In this document: piece by piece, positions 1-10,163 of the stretch | Layout: every line of letters begins with the position of its first letter | Position numbering within the stretch: position 1 is the first letter of the stretch | DNA from: Pyrrhosoma nymphula | Taxonomy: Eukaryota; Arthropoda; Insecta; Odonata; Coenagrionidae | NCBI GenBank assembly: GCA_963573305.1 | Contig: OY754337.1 | Span: 49,489,164 to 49,553,163, forward strand | Direction of reading: 5' to 3' | DNA: 64,000 nucleotides | Notes under the pieces: generated by a model | Database searches by the model: none | Told to the model about the DNA's origin: nothing | Seen by the model: the letters and a program-made list of their open reading frames with translations, nothing else | Program-made: the position numbers and the translations under genes

Positions 1-21
1 CTTATTTTCACATTGGAATAC

Positions 22-40
22 TATTGCAGGGTGACCACAA
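22..40. repeat. Left terminal inverted repeat of the P-like element
   Basis: Positions 27-39 read CAGGGTGACCACA. They match the reverse complement of 7161-7173 with one mismatch, and TATTG at 22-26 is repeated at 7174-7178. Confidence 0.55.
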
Positions 41-143
41 AGTTTTAATTTTGAAATTCCCTGACATTTCCCTGACATTCTTCCCTACATTTACCTGAAA
101 TTCCCTAACAAAATGTCTCCGTCAAACAGCAAATGACATACTT

Positions 144-531
144 AATAATCTCTCAAGAAGATTCTCAAAATAATCTCAGGTAAAATGTCGCTGGGTATTG
201 AAATTAGTTGACATTCCTTCCTTCAGCAACCAAAAATTGGGTGGATAGCTATTGTCAAACTAGAACGGAATGATAATCGACCACAGATAACGTCCTCATC
301 TGAAAATGAAAACATGAGAAGGATTAACAACATGATTCAGAGAGACCACAGAGAACTTTAACAAAAACATTGATAACACACCTGCTAATAATATCTCAAG
401 CAGATTCTCAGAATTATCTCAGGTAAAACTTCGCAGGGCATTCAAGTTAGTAGACACTCTTTCCTTCAGCAACCAAGAATTGGGTGGATGGGGACTGTCA
501 CACTATTATGGATTGATTATCAACCACAGAT
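144..531. repeat. Two-copy direct tandem duplication, about 243-bp period
   Basis: 144-289 and 387-531 are diverged copies of one segment. Both run from AATAATmTCTCAAG through CTTCAGCAACCAA and TTGGGTGGAT to a shared ending with ACCACAGAT. The duplication lies inside the P-like element, downstream of the recognised transposase exons (minus-strand sense). I see no coding function in it. Confidence 0.75.
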
Positions 532-790
532 GCCTGGAACTCTGGAATTCATAGCCATTATAAGGCCCTTCACCCTTTCGATGACTGCAACAGATGCATG
601 GCAATCATGCAGGTCTGGGTGATGTGGCTTGTATGCCATCATGCCAGCAGCCACGTTTCATCCAAAAAACTAAGAAAAGCAAGGATTGAAACAGATGAAA
701 GTCAACCATAGTAGTATTGCAGAATAGCACAACTTGTAATTGTGATTGATACAACACAAAGAAAGATATAACGTCTTTGAAGTTACGAAC

Positions 791-3700
791 CTGTAATGCC
801 TTTGCCACATTCATTTTTGATAAGGCTTGGGGTGCACATGATCCACAGATAGTTTAGGGCATGCGTTCAAATGGTATCCCTTATGACTATCCATACCAAT
901 GACAGCATCCCAATGTTTCAGTTTTACAATCCCATCCGGAGTCTAGAGATAAAGAAAGAAATTAGAGCAGGCATAAAAGGTGAACAACATGAATAGTAAT
1001 TGAAAAAGTAAATACCCAGGCCTCTTCATGAGAAAGAAAAAAGTTCCTCATGTTTTTAATGAGGTGTGAAAAGTCTGACAAAAACCACAACCTCCTTGAC
1101 TGACAACATGGATGTTGACAGCTGGAGTTCTTTTGATCGATGCCAAACTGCCTCCACATACTCCGGTTCCACTGCGCCCCATCACAGGTCACCGCATCAA
1201 CGTGGAAATCAGCCCGTTCCTCCAACATTATACCCTCCAATATAATGTGGTGCAGCACAGTGCTACTTGCGCAACCCTTACTGAGGAAGCAAGCTAGGGA
1301 CTGTACCCATCTTCCTCGAGATGGCTGAAACATCAACACCAACGCATGATCGCCCCTTTCATTGCGCTGATGCAAGGGAGTGTAATCCCCTAAATCCGTG
1401 AAGCCTTCTACTGTCAGTGTGTTCAAATCAAAAGATACAGCCTTGGACAGCTTCATTTCATCCACGAGCAGAACACCTAAAAAGAGACAATTTCAAAGTT
1501 ACCAATAAGTGATGTCAATCAAAGTATCATTTTTCTTTTTTACTGAAATCGCAGACAAACCTCTCCTTTCTTCCAATGCAAACCCTTTTGCTTTCTCCTT
1601 CATGCATTGAAAGATTGCCTCCTGGAATCCGTATGCCTCCTTCACACTACTTATATATCTATTGAGGGTGTTTGTGCCAGGGAGAGTAAGGATTTTATGC
1701 CGCCTCATATGGTCATAGGCCTTTCGGCTCTTAATCCTGAGTAGGAGACACTCATACACCCAACTGAGTGTGTAGCGCCTACTCTTCGGATTCTTCACCT
1801 TAGAAGCAGCAAAAGAAGCCCTAAAACCCTCTTGCCGACTTTTTGGAAGTCCAAATGTTTTCTCCAGCAGCAAAGTCTCTGAAGACAAGGAGCATTTCTC
1901 CTGCAAGTCCTGCATCTTGGACTTCAGAAGTTCGGCCTTTAAAGGAAGTAGATTATGTCATCAGAATAAGTGAACACCTACCTTAACAGCACAGGTTAAG
2001 TGAACACCTACGATTAATATGCATACTTACCTTGTTGGAAAGCCTTTTATTCTTCAGGCGGCAAATTTTCAAAGATACCCTTGCAGACTTAGTTTGCCCC
2101 TTTGGTGGAGTCTGCTTCTTCCTTCTCCTATCCACCATTTGCCTATGAGCGGTTGCACAACCTGGGCACCTTAAAGGTTTTCTGCGTTGGCCAACTGGAG
2201 CATTTGGCACAAATCCAACAGCAGGTAGATGTTCTGTTTTTTTTGGAAAGATAACTCAATTTTAATTATTGCTCCATGGAATTTGATATCATTGCTCAGA
2301 AAGTTACCATGAACAACAATACTAGCAATATCCCTCAGGGTGACAGAGTTTCTTATTGAAGACCGCATAACTTAAGTTGAATGGCAAATGCACTAAAAAC
2401 TATTGCCAATCACAGGAATCAAGTACAAAATACATGATTACCACTGTCAAAGCTACATCATAAGCATGTTTGTCATAATGGGTTGATCAGCAAAAAATGG
2501 CAATATCGTGAAACAAGACAGATAGATTAAAGTAATTAAATATTAAGTCTCTAAGGAAAACAAAAAGCTTCATAAACCTTTCTGTGTTGGACACTCCGGG
2601 GCATGCCTTGAGTCCATCGATTAAGGCAAGCATTGGGTCAATCTCACAGATGTCTGTTACACATTCCACTCCAGGTACATTAACATCCAGCCCACGGAAT
2701 ATCAGCTAAAATAAAACACCAAATTGAAGGCAATCAAGTATCATATATGAAAGACATTACTCATTAGCTCTCAAAACTATACAACGAAATGAGGGAATAA
2801 TTTATACATCTTACCTTGACCCTTAGTTAATGGGTTATCACCACTGTTCTTTCCGTCACATAGTCATGTCCAACACGAATAAAAACTATGTTTCTACCAA
2901 CAATAGCTCTGCCCCAGTTCAAGGGAGGCAGCTCGACTTCCTTCAGCCGGTTTATTACCATCCCAGCATGGGACTTTTTGAGGCCTCTGAGGAGCAGCAT
3001 TGTATAGCCGCCTCAGCCAGCAAAAGCAGACCTCCTGCTGCAGCACCTCCTTCATCTTGGGCATCCTGACCAATGTCCCCCTCCATTTGTACACTTGAGT
3101 TCCCAGGAGCTACTTCAGAAACAACTGTTCTTATTGAGGGTTGTTTCCTCTGGCGAACATTTTTCGTCAAGTAGCTAGGGAGATTAGGAAAAATTGATGG
3201 GACTGCATCCGCAACCAATTCTGGCTTTCCCCTCTCGAGCCTGTGGTTGCTCCCATCAGGGAGCTTTGTCTCATAGTGCCTTTTAATTTCGTGCTCACGG
3301 AAATGCAACTCACAAACAACATTGTGAGCCGCGAACAGCATGTCCTTCCGTGGGATAGCCACCCTCCACTTTTGCAGCTGGACATTAGTCTGGAAATGGA
3401 ATTGGCCATTACTCTTTGTCATAACATGTACATAATATCCTGCAAGCCACCATAACATTGTGTGGCAGGGGGGGAATTATCACTAAACATGCATCACATA
3501 TAATGCTTAAAATGGATTAGTAATTATATTCTGTTTGATGCGACAATTTAAAAACGGTTAAATAGCAAAGCAAGCATGCAAAAACATGCTGCCAATTGGG
3601 TTCGGTTGAATCTACACTTACGCAATGCCCTATACAGGCCACCGCGAGGGTGTGTGGCAGGGGGTTAATATCACCATCAGATAAAAGTACTTATATCAAC

Positions 3701-5016
3701 TTGCAACTACCTATATCATCCATTTTCGCATTTCCATATCCGTATTAACACCTATTCATATCGCAGATTGTACGAAGGAAGGACATTTGGACTCAGTTCG
3801 CCAATCAATCTCTCTAATTTTATTATTATGCTCCAGTCTACCATAGGAAGTTGGACGCAAAATATTTTTTACGTCTTTAGTGAAAATATTATCTAGGAAT
3901 TTAATCAAGTGACGAAGTATAAAATTCAACTTAAGGTCAGATAAAAATTCGCATTACATGAAATAGCCTTTTAACGATAATATAATTATGATACCACCCT
4001 TACTATGTATATTATTTAGATGCCCTTCATTTCTCGTGAAACAACTTAACCGCGGCAATGCATAGGCATGTTAGGAATTGTTATCGTACAGTAACGATAA
4101 TAATCCGACTTTTTAAGCTTGCTAATAAAGCAATACAACATAACATTAGCACGAAAAGTTTCGTTTATAATTAGCACTGTTCCATCCTGTTTTTCTTAAC
4201 GCAGTTCTATGACTTGCAAGGCAGTGGAAGCTAGACACCCTCATACATTACTGCTTAAATAAAAATCCACTACGCTTCCCAACGAAATGTTCGTTTGACA
4301 ACGTATTTACGGAGTTTACTCCCGCCAAGACGTCTTTGATGACGGTAAAACCAAGGTATTTATCAGATGCTTGGCATGTTCTACTGTTAAAAATAATTAA
4401 GAGGGTTTCCGGTGGAAAATTAATTTCTTCTACATTTCAATTCGCGCTTGAGACTGAAAACATCCGTATGGGCTGCTGCCTTTGGAACTTCATGTTAATC
4501 CCAATTACATTTTCCAAACACAAAGCATTATCAGTAAAAGGATAGCTATAGTTTAATTAACTATGCGACCAATGTGCTGACCAATCTTCCTTAGGAGCCG
4601 CGGAAACTACATATCTTCGAAGAAATCTCTAATTTGACTCAATTAACAGGTAACTCCAACCCATTTCAGATTCTTTCAGTTCCAACCAAACAACACCCAA
4701 AAATAACTCTAAACGCGTCAACAATAACGAGTGCGTGCATTTTCTACCGCCACGTGGACGAGAAAGTGGAAATTATTGATGTTTACGGAATTTCGTACTA
4801 TTCTGAACCACAAATGAGCACTATTGTAATGATATTGAACTTAATAACAAAACAAGTAGAGTACTACAAATACAGAGCATTAACAACAGAATGTGTACTT
4901 ACCGTGGCTTTGAACAAGGATTTGTTCTTCACGCCCAGTTTGGCATTTTCTTCCCTCGTTTTATTGTACCCCGTCTTGCATCCTGGCACGAAACAAGTCC
5001 TGTTCTTGGTCGTCAT
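791..5016 (-). CDS. P-element-type THAP-domain transposase, multi-exon, apparently incomplete
   Basis: The start ATG is at 5016-5014. Exon 1 (5016-4903) encodes MTTKNRTCFVPGCKTGY, the first half of a THAP C2CH zinc finger, and ends at a GTAAGT donor. Exon 2 starts at 3389 after a TTTCCAG acceptor and supplies the rest of the THAP (LQKWRVAIP, CELHF, and a VPSIF close to the AVPTIF box). Further exons are inferred at 2705-2578, 2370-2308, 2233-2031, 1936-1561, 1476 to about 1015, and 942-791. Exon 2233-2031 joins 1936-1561 in phase as a basic coiled-coil segment followed by a helix-turn-helix P-element region. Exon 1476-1015 is the RNase H-like core, with VDEMKLS and CDGAQWNRSMW carrying two expected acidic residues, then SDFSHLIKNMRN. 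The end of exon 2, the frame between 2578 and 2370, and the C-terminal catalytic acid were not resolved. Probably a domesticated-looking or recently decayed transposase. Confidence 0.75.
1015..1476 (-). CDS. P-transposase RNase H-like catalytic core exon
   Basis: The exon opens after a TTTTAG acceptor and continues codon phase from the previous exon (ERRG then VLLVDEMK). It encodes the P-element RNase H-like fold: DEMK with the first catalytic aspartate, FTDLGDY, a hydrophobic central strand, VDAVTCDGAQWNRSMW with the second aspartate, and LSDFSHLIKNMRN, which in the family precedes the inserted domain. The frame is open for its full length, so decay is modest. Splicing to the following exon at 942 uses a weak GTATTT donor, which is inference. 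Confidence 0.7.
4903..5016 (-). CDS. Exon 1 of the P-type transposase: THAP zinc finger N-terminal half
   Basis: This exon has 38 codons and contains the first zinc-ligand pair of a C2CH THAP domain (CFVPGC). It ends in phase 0 at an exact consensus donor (GTAAGT, complement at 4897-4902). The next usable acceptor in frame is at 3390-3392. The exon lies on its own far from the rest of the gene, behind an intron of about 1.5 kb that contains no other recognised coding sequence. Confidence 0.75.
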
Positions 5017-5039
5017 GGCTGATGTGCTTAGATAACGTT

Positions 5040-5900
5040 CAACCCTAGAAAAGAAAATGCACAAATGCCTGCAAGGCGTTCCAACGAGGTCTGGAGATTT
5101 TTACCTCTACAAGTACTCCCCCCCAAGGAATGATATTGACCCTCCAACAGTCTCACACGCAATTCTTAACATCAAACAATAAATGATGTAAGCGATATAT
5201 CAGAAGGTGGCTTCTCAACTGAAAAATTCGAAGATAAGTGGCTTACCGTCAAAAAATCTCCTACTACCTCTTTCTACAAGACTAATCTACTAATCTCTTT
5301 CTACAAGAAACCAAGAAGCACAGTCGATGCTAGCAACATCACCAGGGGAAAAATTGAAAGTAAAAAAAGCGGAAGTTCCGGAATCAAAACAATACATGTA
5401 ACGCCATAGGCCCATGCCAGTCCTTATGCATGTTCGTGTCCGCGACCTACCACAGGCAACGGCTCCTAACTCCACGACCTCCAAACAGAAAAATCCCTTT
5501 TCACCCGAGGAACCGACGAATAAATACCTTACTCGACTCCAGCGCAACCACGCGGCCGGCACGGCAAATACACCAAAAAAAAGCAGCGACGAAAACGCAT
5601 GCCAGAACGTGGCGCCAGCAATCAAACTGCACAAGCAAATATTACAGGATGCGAGAGTAAGAGAGGGACCACGAGTGGAAACAGTGACCGGGAGGGCAGA
5701 GAGACGGTTGTAGCCTCCGACAATGTTGCAAATGACAAACCATGGGGTATTTTTCTCCTCCAACGCTGGCCCGATAAGGGTCTCAAAGAAGAACAGCATA
5801 TCTCGTTATCGTGTTCGAACCACCTCTCTCGGAGGTAGTTCCCCTCCCCCCGCAGCAGCGGAGGCTTTCGAACTGTTCCGGGGTTTCCTGAAAGATACCC
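5040..5900. other. GC-rich segment upstream of the THAP transposase, no supported gene
   Basis: This is the 5' side of the transposase gene. It is clearly richer in G, C and CpG than its neighbours and is open in several frames on both strands (about 5290-5800), but none of the translations resembles a known family. The openness is best explained by base composition. It may include the transposase promoter, but no TATA or initiator can be assigned. Confidence 0.35.
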
Positions 5901-6011
5901 ACCTCACACATTTCAGGCCTGCCTTTCCACCAAAACATTTGACAAGGTGGCCGGGAATGGCCAGGCAGAGCCAAAAGGAGGAAGAAAGAACTGGCAATAA
6001 GTGACCTGGCA

Positions 6012-6089
6012 TAATAATAATAATAATATTTATTAGACATAAAACAAGATACAATTTGCATTAGTCTTCGTCATATTAATATACAAAAT
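6012..6089 (-). mobile_element. Possible short LINE or SINE 3' tail with ATT repeats
   Basis: On the minus strand the sequence ends with AATAAAT followed by several ATT triplets, a common 3' end for non-LTR elements. It abuts the hAT relic. The fragment is too short to assign to a family. Confidence 0.3.
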
Positions 6090-6973
6090 AGGGATGAGCA
6101 AGTAAAAAAAATATATCGATAGATATCTTATCAATATTTAAAACCTGTATCGATAGTTATCGATCCAATATAATCGATATTTTGATATGTCGATAATTTT
6201 GCCAAAATAAGTGGTTCCTTAAAGTTTCACCAAAATATATAAAAAATGTTGAAGTAAAACTTGGAAAATTATGGACATGTAGAAGTAACAAAAAAAATCT
6301 TTTATTTTTTTATTTTTACAATCAATTTTAATCAATCAAACCAGTATTGGTCTGATATTGACATCAGAAGAACTCTCTGTTTTACATGTCCCCGTTAATC
6401 CATTCCTGTTGTCCGGTACCACCAAGTTAACTGCAGAAGCCACTCTTTCGGATGGAACAGATGAGGCTTGGCATATTAAGTACTTCAGCGCGATTTCCGA
6501 AAGAACCGGTGTGAAGTGTTGGGAGTTCACCCACAACTTTATTGGATCTGATTTCCTCTCCAGTAGTGGTTGGTCCAGATACCTACTGCTTCAGCTCATT
6601 AGGGACAGAGCCAGAGCTAGGAACCTTTTGCGTAGTAGTGCTAAGAAATAATAGGTGTTCATGTCTGGACCAAATTGAACTTCTATCAGCGTTTTCTCGT
6701 TCTGTTTGTGCAGATCGTACTTCTGGAGAACGTTGTCCCATTCGCCTATGTTCTAAGCGAATATCATCACTTATTTTCGTTATAGCACTAGACACCGCAG
6801 CTGGAGAAACAACTTTACAACGGTGACGTGCTAATCATATATATCTCGAATTTGATACTCGGAAAAAAAATCAATTTTTGATATATCGAAATGAAAAATA
6901 TCGACGATAATTATCGACAAATTTTAAAAAATATATCGAGTTTTTGATATATCGATATTTTTTGCCCAAGCCT
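6090..6973 (-). mobile_element. Decayed hAT element nested in the P-like element
   Basis: The ends are imperfect inverted repeats: AGGGATGAGCAAG on the left against AGGCTTGGGCAA on the right. Both are followed by dense ATATATCGAT-type words. The interior keeps the C-terminal part of a hAT transposase on the minus strand. No 8-bp target duplication can be recognised, so the exact ends are uncertain. It lies wholly within the larger P-like element and was therefore inserted after it. Confidence 0.55.
6336..6536 (-). pseudogene. hAT transposase C-terminal dimerisation domain remnant
   Basis: The translation contains ALKYLICQASSVPSERVAS followed by NLVVPDNRNGL. This matches the hAT C-terminal dimerisation signature, in which a short helix precedes A-T-S-V-P-S-E-R-V-F-S and then a K-R-N-x-L block. 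Only about 65 codons remain of a protein normally several hundred residues long, and the catalytic and zinc-finger parts are absent. This is a relic inside the nested hAT element and cannot encode active transposase. Confidence 0.7.
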
Positions 6974-7160
6974 AGCCTGGCATATATCGGACGGTGGCGG
7001 ACACGAAAGAAGTGCATGGAACATGAGCCGAGCCACTTGTAGAGGCGCGACCATTACAAGTTTCCCTGACAAGACATGAAAATCCCTGACATTTCCCTGA
7101 CTCCCTGACAGCCAACCTCGTTTACCTGATATTTCCCTGACTTCACTGACTTCCCTGACA

Positions 7161-7178
7161 TGTGGCCACCCTGTATTG
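7161..7178. repeat. Right terminal inverted repeat of the P-like element
   Basis: Positions 7161-7173 (TGTGGCCACCCTG) are the inverse of 27-39 with one mismatch. TATTG follows at 7174-7178. Several CCCTGAC words lie just inside, at about 7070-7160. Confidence 0.55.
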
Positions 7179-7179
7179 G

Positions 7180-10163
7180 AATTACCCTATAATTGTCCTT
7201 TCCTTATTCTTTCATTACGGTTGATGGACTTCCGTTGAGTTTGGAGAAAGGCATCGCTTAATATTTTTGCATCGTCTGTTGTATTTTTTAGAGAGTCCTT
7301 TTTTTAAACAAGTTAAAAAGTTCAAGAGAGAGAGTAATGATTGATTCCCTGTGTTTATGACCGACAGCTCGTTAATAATTGTCTTCATGAATTTATTTCG
7401 CGTGAATTAATGGATGGTAGAGAAAAATGAGATGACGAAGTAACTCAGTTTTTTTACTGAACTCGCGATTAACTTTGAATGCTCCCGGGATATTAGGGCA
7501 GAGGTTTCATAACTCGATTTTTTCCTGAAGAGAATTTTTTTAATATTTCAATTGCATAAATGAAACTTGTTGGCGGTGTTCTGTAAAATGGCGTCCTGAC
7601 CCGGTTGCCTCTTGGACTGAACAGACTATTGACGGGTCATCAGAATGTCGCAAGTTAAATTCTGGCTTGTGCATGGTGAGAGTTCTTTTTGTGCTTTTCT
7701 AAAGGTATTTAGTATACTTTATTGACTCTCGATGGCTTGAAGCGTGTGATTATTCAAAAACATAGACTCGATGTATTATTATTTGTCAAAAAACTAACAA
7801 TATAAATCATTTGACAAAATATGAACCCGATAAAAATAAATTGGGTATGTAATAAACTCAATCCTGCAATTACTGCTTGTTATTTATTTCTTAATTATTT
7901 CTATTAAATTATTTCTTCCCTTTTATAAAATTTTAACGAATCTTTTTATGGATTTCGCTCAGAGAATAATTGTTCTGGGGACTGACTGGAAAATTGATTA
8001 GCGTGCCATTGTTTTTCATTGCATGGTGGTGCGTGCTGCATATTAGAATGAAAGGCATATATGTCGGTTATAAATGGCTTCCTCTAACAATCGTTAGGCT
8101 ATGTTCCACTTTGTTGCAAAAATTATTAAGAGAGCTTCATTTCAGAGGGAGACAACATATTGCATTTATCCACTCCATGCAGCTAAATAATTGAATGTAC
8201 CTGAACTGTAACTACGGGAAATCATCAATTGGAATTAATAACATGAGAACGTTGAGAGTCAGAGGGAATTTTTCAAATGGCTGACATATTAAGTCGATGC
8301 CAGTCACGAAAATATTCGCCGTAGGGCTTAAATTTACTGCCATGTACATAAAGCCCTATGCGAATGTGAAATTCGTGTCAAAGCGGTGTCAGAAAATTAC
8401 CAAATAATATTTAAAATCTGAATTATTTAAGTGACATAATTTAAAATGAAAAAATATTTTCCTACGATCTTTCTACGGATAATTTTTTGACGTAAAATTG
8501 ATGATGATTGAAGAACTCAAATCTGAGGTCTTTTAATATTTTTAGAAAATCAATTTTCTCCTGCGACTTTATTTCTAATGCATATATTCCTTCACATATA
8601 TTATCAATATACAATGCTATATGTTCCCAAGTTCTGCTATACGTCCACTACATTTGCGATTCTTCTATATCTTAGCAATCCCAATTAATTGCCACAAATA
8701 TAACACATACTGTGTTGGCTGCACGGCATATTAAGGAATATGAGGTAAAGAAGAAAACGAAGGAAATAAAATAATCATGAATTAGGATAAGTTAGAGAAA
8801 TTCACGGTTGAAGGTTAAAAATCTCACTCACTGACACAACTATGACCGAAAGCAAAAATATCAGTTTGGGCGTTAGAAAAATTTTATCTGCGGGCATTGA
8901 GAATAAATATAGGAAGATTTATCTTCGCGGAATGGTAAGAAAAGACTTCACTATATATTCGTGTCACCTTATACCACGCGATTTTTAAAACATTTTTATT
9001 AAGTCTTGTCTGTTTGTCTGTTCGGTAAATATTTTTCAATCAATTTTAAGCTAACTTCCCGATTAGCTAGATACATGAAACTTTAAAAATAGCTCAGAAC
9101 TGGATGACAATACAATAATATGTTATAATACTTTTAATATATATATATGTATATGTGTGGTAAGATGGCTAAATATGATATGTCATGTTATGCAAAGTAA
9201 TTACAGGAGAGCAATTTTAAAGTTTAGTAGGCTCTGAAAACTTACATAAAAGTTCATGTCATTTGCAGTGCAATAATATTGTTAGTGACTTAGGTGAACT
9301 ATTCATGCATCAATTGTCTAATTCATGCGCCCCACTTTTTTCGTTTTCAATCTTAGAAGTATTTTCTAAGCTATTAAAATTATCAATCACAAATTTTAAG
9401 GACAATCTGTATGAGGTTATGAATCTGTATGGAGATATAAATGTGTGCGGGGCTAGGAGAAATTATTCTATACATTTTCGTCCGTTTTAAAGCGTGGTTT
9501 GTTTTAAATCATTTTTTATTTTAATAATTATTTTAATGGTAGTCATTAGAAAAGTCTTTGAAAAATGAAAGTTCAATCATATTGAATATAGCGCGAAAAT
9601 TGTTTGACCGCGAAAAGATGTGGCTTATTACGCTATTCCTTTCCCATAAATTACAACCTTGTCAAGATAAAAGGGTTTGCGCAATCCGATGACCCCTAGA
9701 GCTTGACTGGTGGGAGCAATGATAACTGGTTCTGGTAGGGCCACCCATGCAGGACAGGTCGAAGGGCGGGAAACAGACAAAAGAGAGCTCACATGATGGT
9801 GTAAAAGATTATTTCGGGAAGGACAATGGGAATCCCAACCAGCCATCCAGAGGGTGGAATTTTCTCATGAAGGTGTTTTGCAAAGAGTGAGGTAGAATTC
9901 TAATGAATGCTATACGGCTTCTCTGTTTTTTTTTTAAACTTAAACTCAACGTTTGGTGTCCTCTGCTTGGCGCTTTATCAGGAAAAATGGGAACGAACCT
10001 TAGGTGGGAAATTCTTAAATATGTCTATCATAGCGAGCTGTTGGCCGTTAACCATTGTTGTCCCTTTCATCTCCAAATTTCGCTTAGCGACCAATTTATT
10101 TATCCACAATGGATTCTTCCGTGTAGATCCTTATTTGTACCTGTCATCGCGGGTGAAATTATT
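7180..10163. other. AT-rich intergenic stretch, no gene recognised
   Basis: No open frame here resembles a known family. There is a short TA-rich microsatellite near 9139-9152. A segment at about 9640-9860 has a less AT-rich, repeat-like character but could not be classified. Nothing else is supported. Confidence 0.5.

Larger units (their letters stand above)
27..7173 (-). mobile_element. P-like DNA transposon with THAP transposase gene and nested insertions
   Basis: The left end begins CAGGGTGACCACA and the right end, read inward on the other strand, begins CAGGGTGGCCACA, a 13-bp terminal inverted repeat with one mismatch. The 5-mer TATTG flanks both ends (22-26 and 7174-7178). Known P elements make 8-bp duplications, so this flank match is only suggestive. 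Both ends also carry CCCTGACATTTCCCTGAC-like words in the same orientation (about 57-75 and 7085-7105). Inside is a minus-strand P-type transposase gene (5016 down to about 790). The extra length upstream of the gene is partly explained by a decayed hAT element at 6090-6973. The element boundary is inferred from termini and content together. Confidence 0.6.

Noticed and set aside
5290..5830. Overlapping open frames on both strands
   Set aside because: They overlap each other in a GC-richer segment, have no recognisable domain and are best explained by composition.
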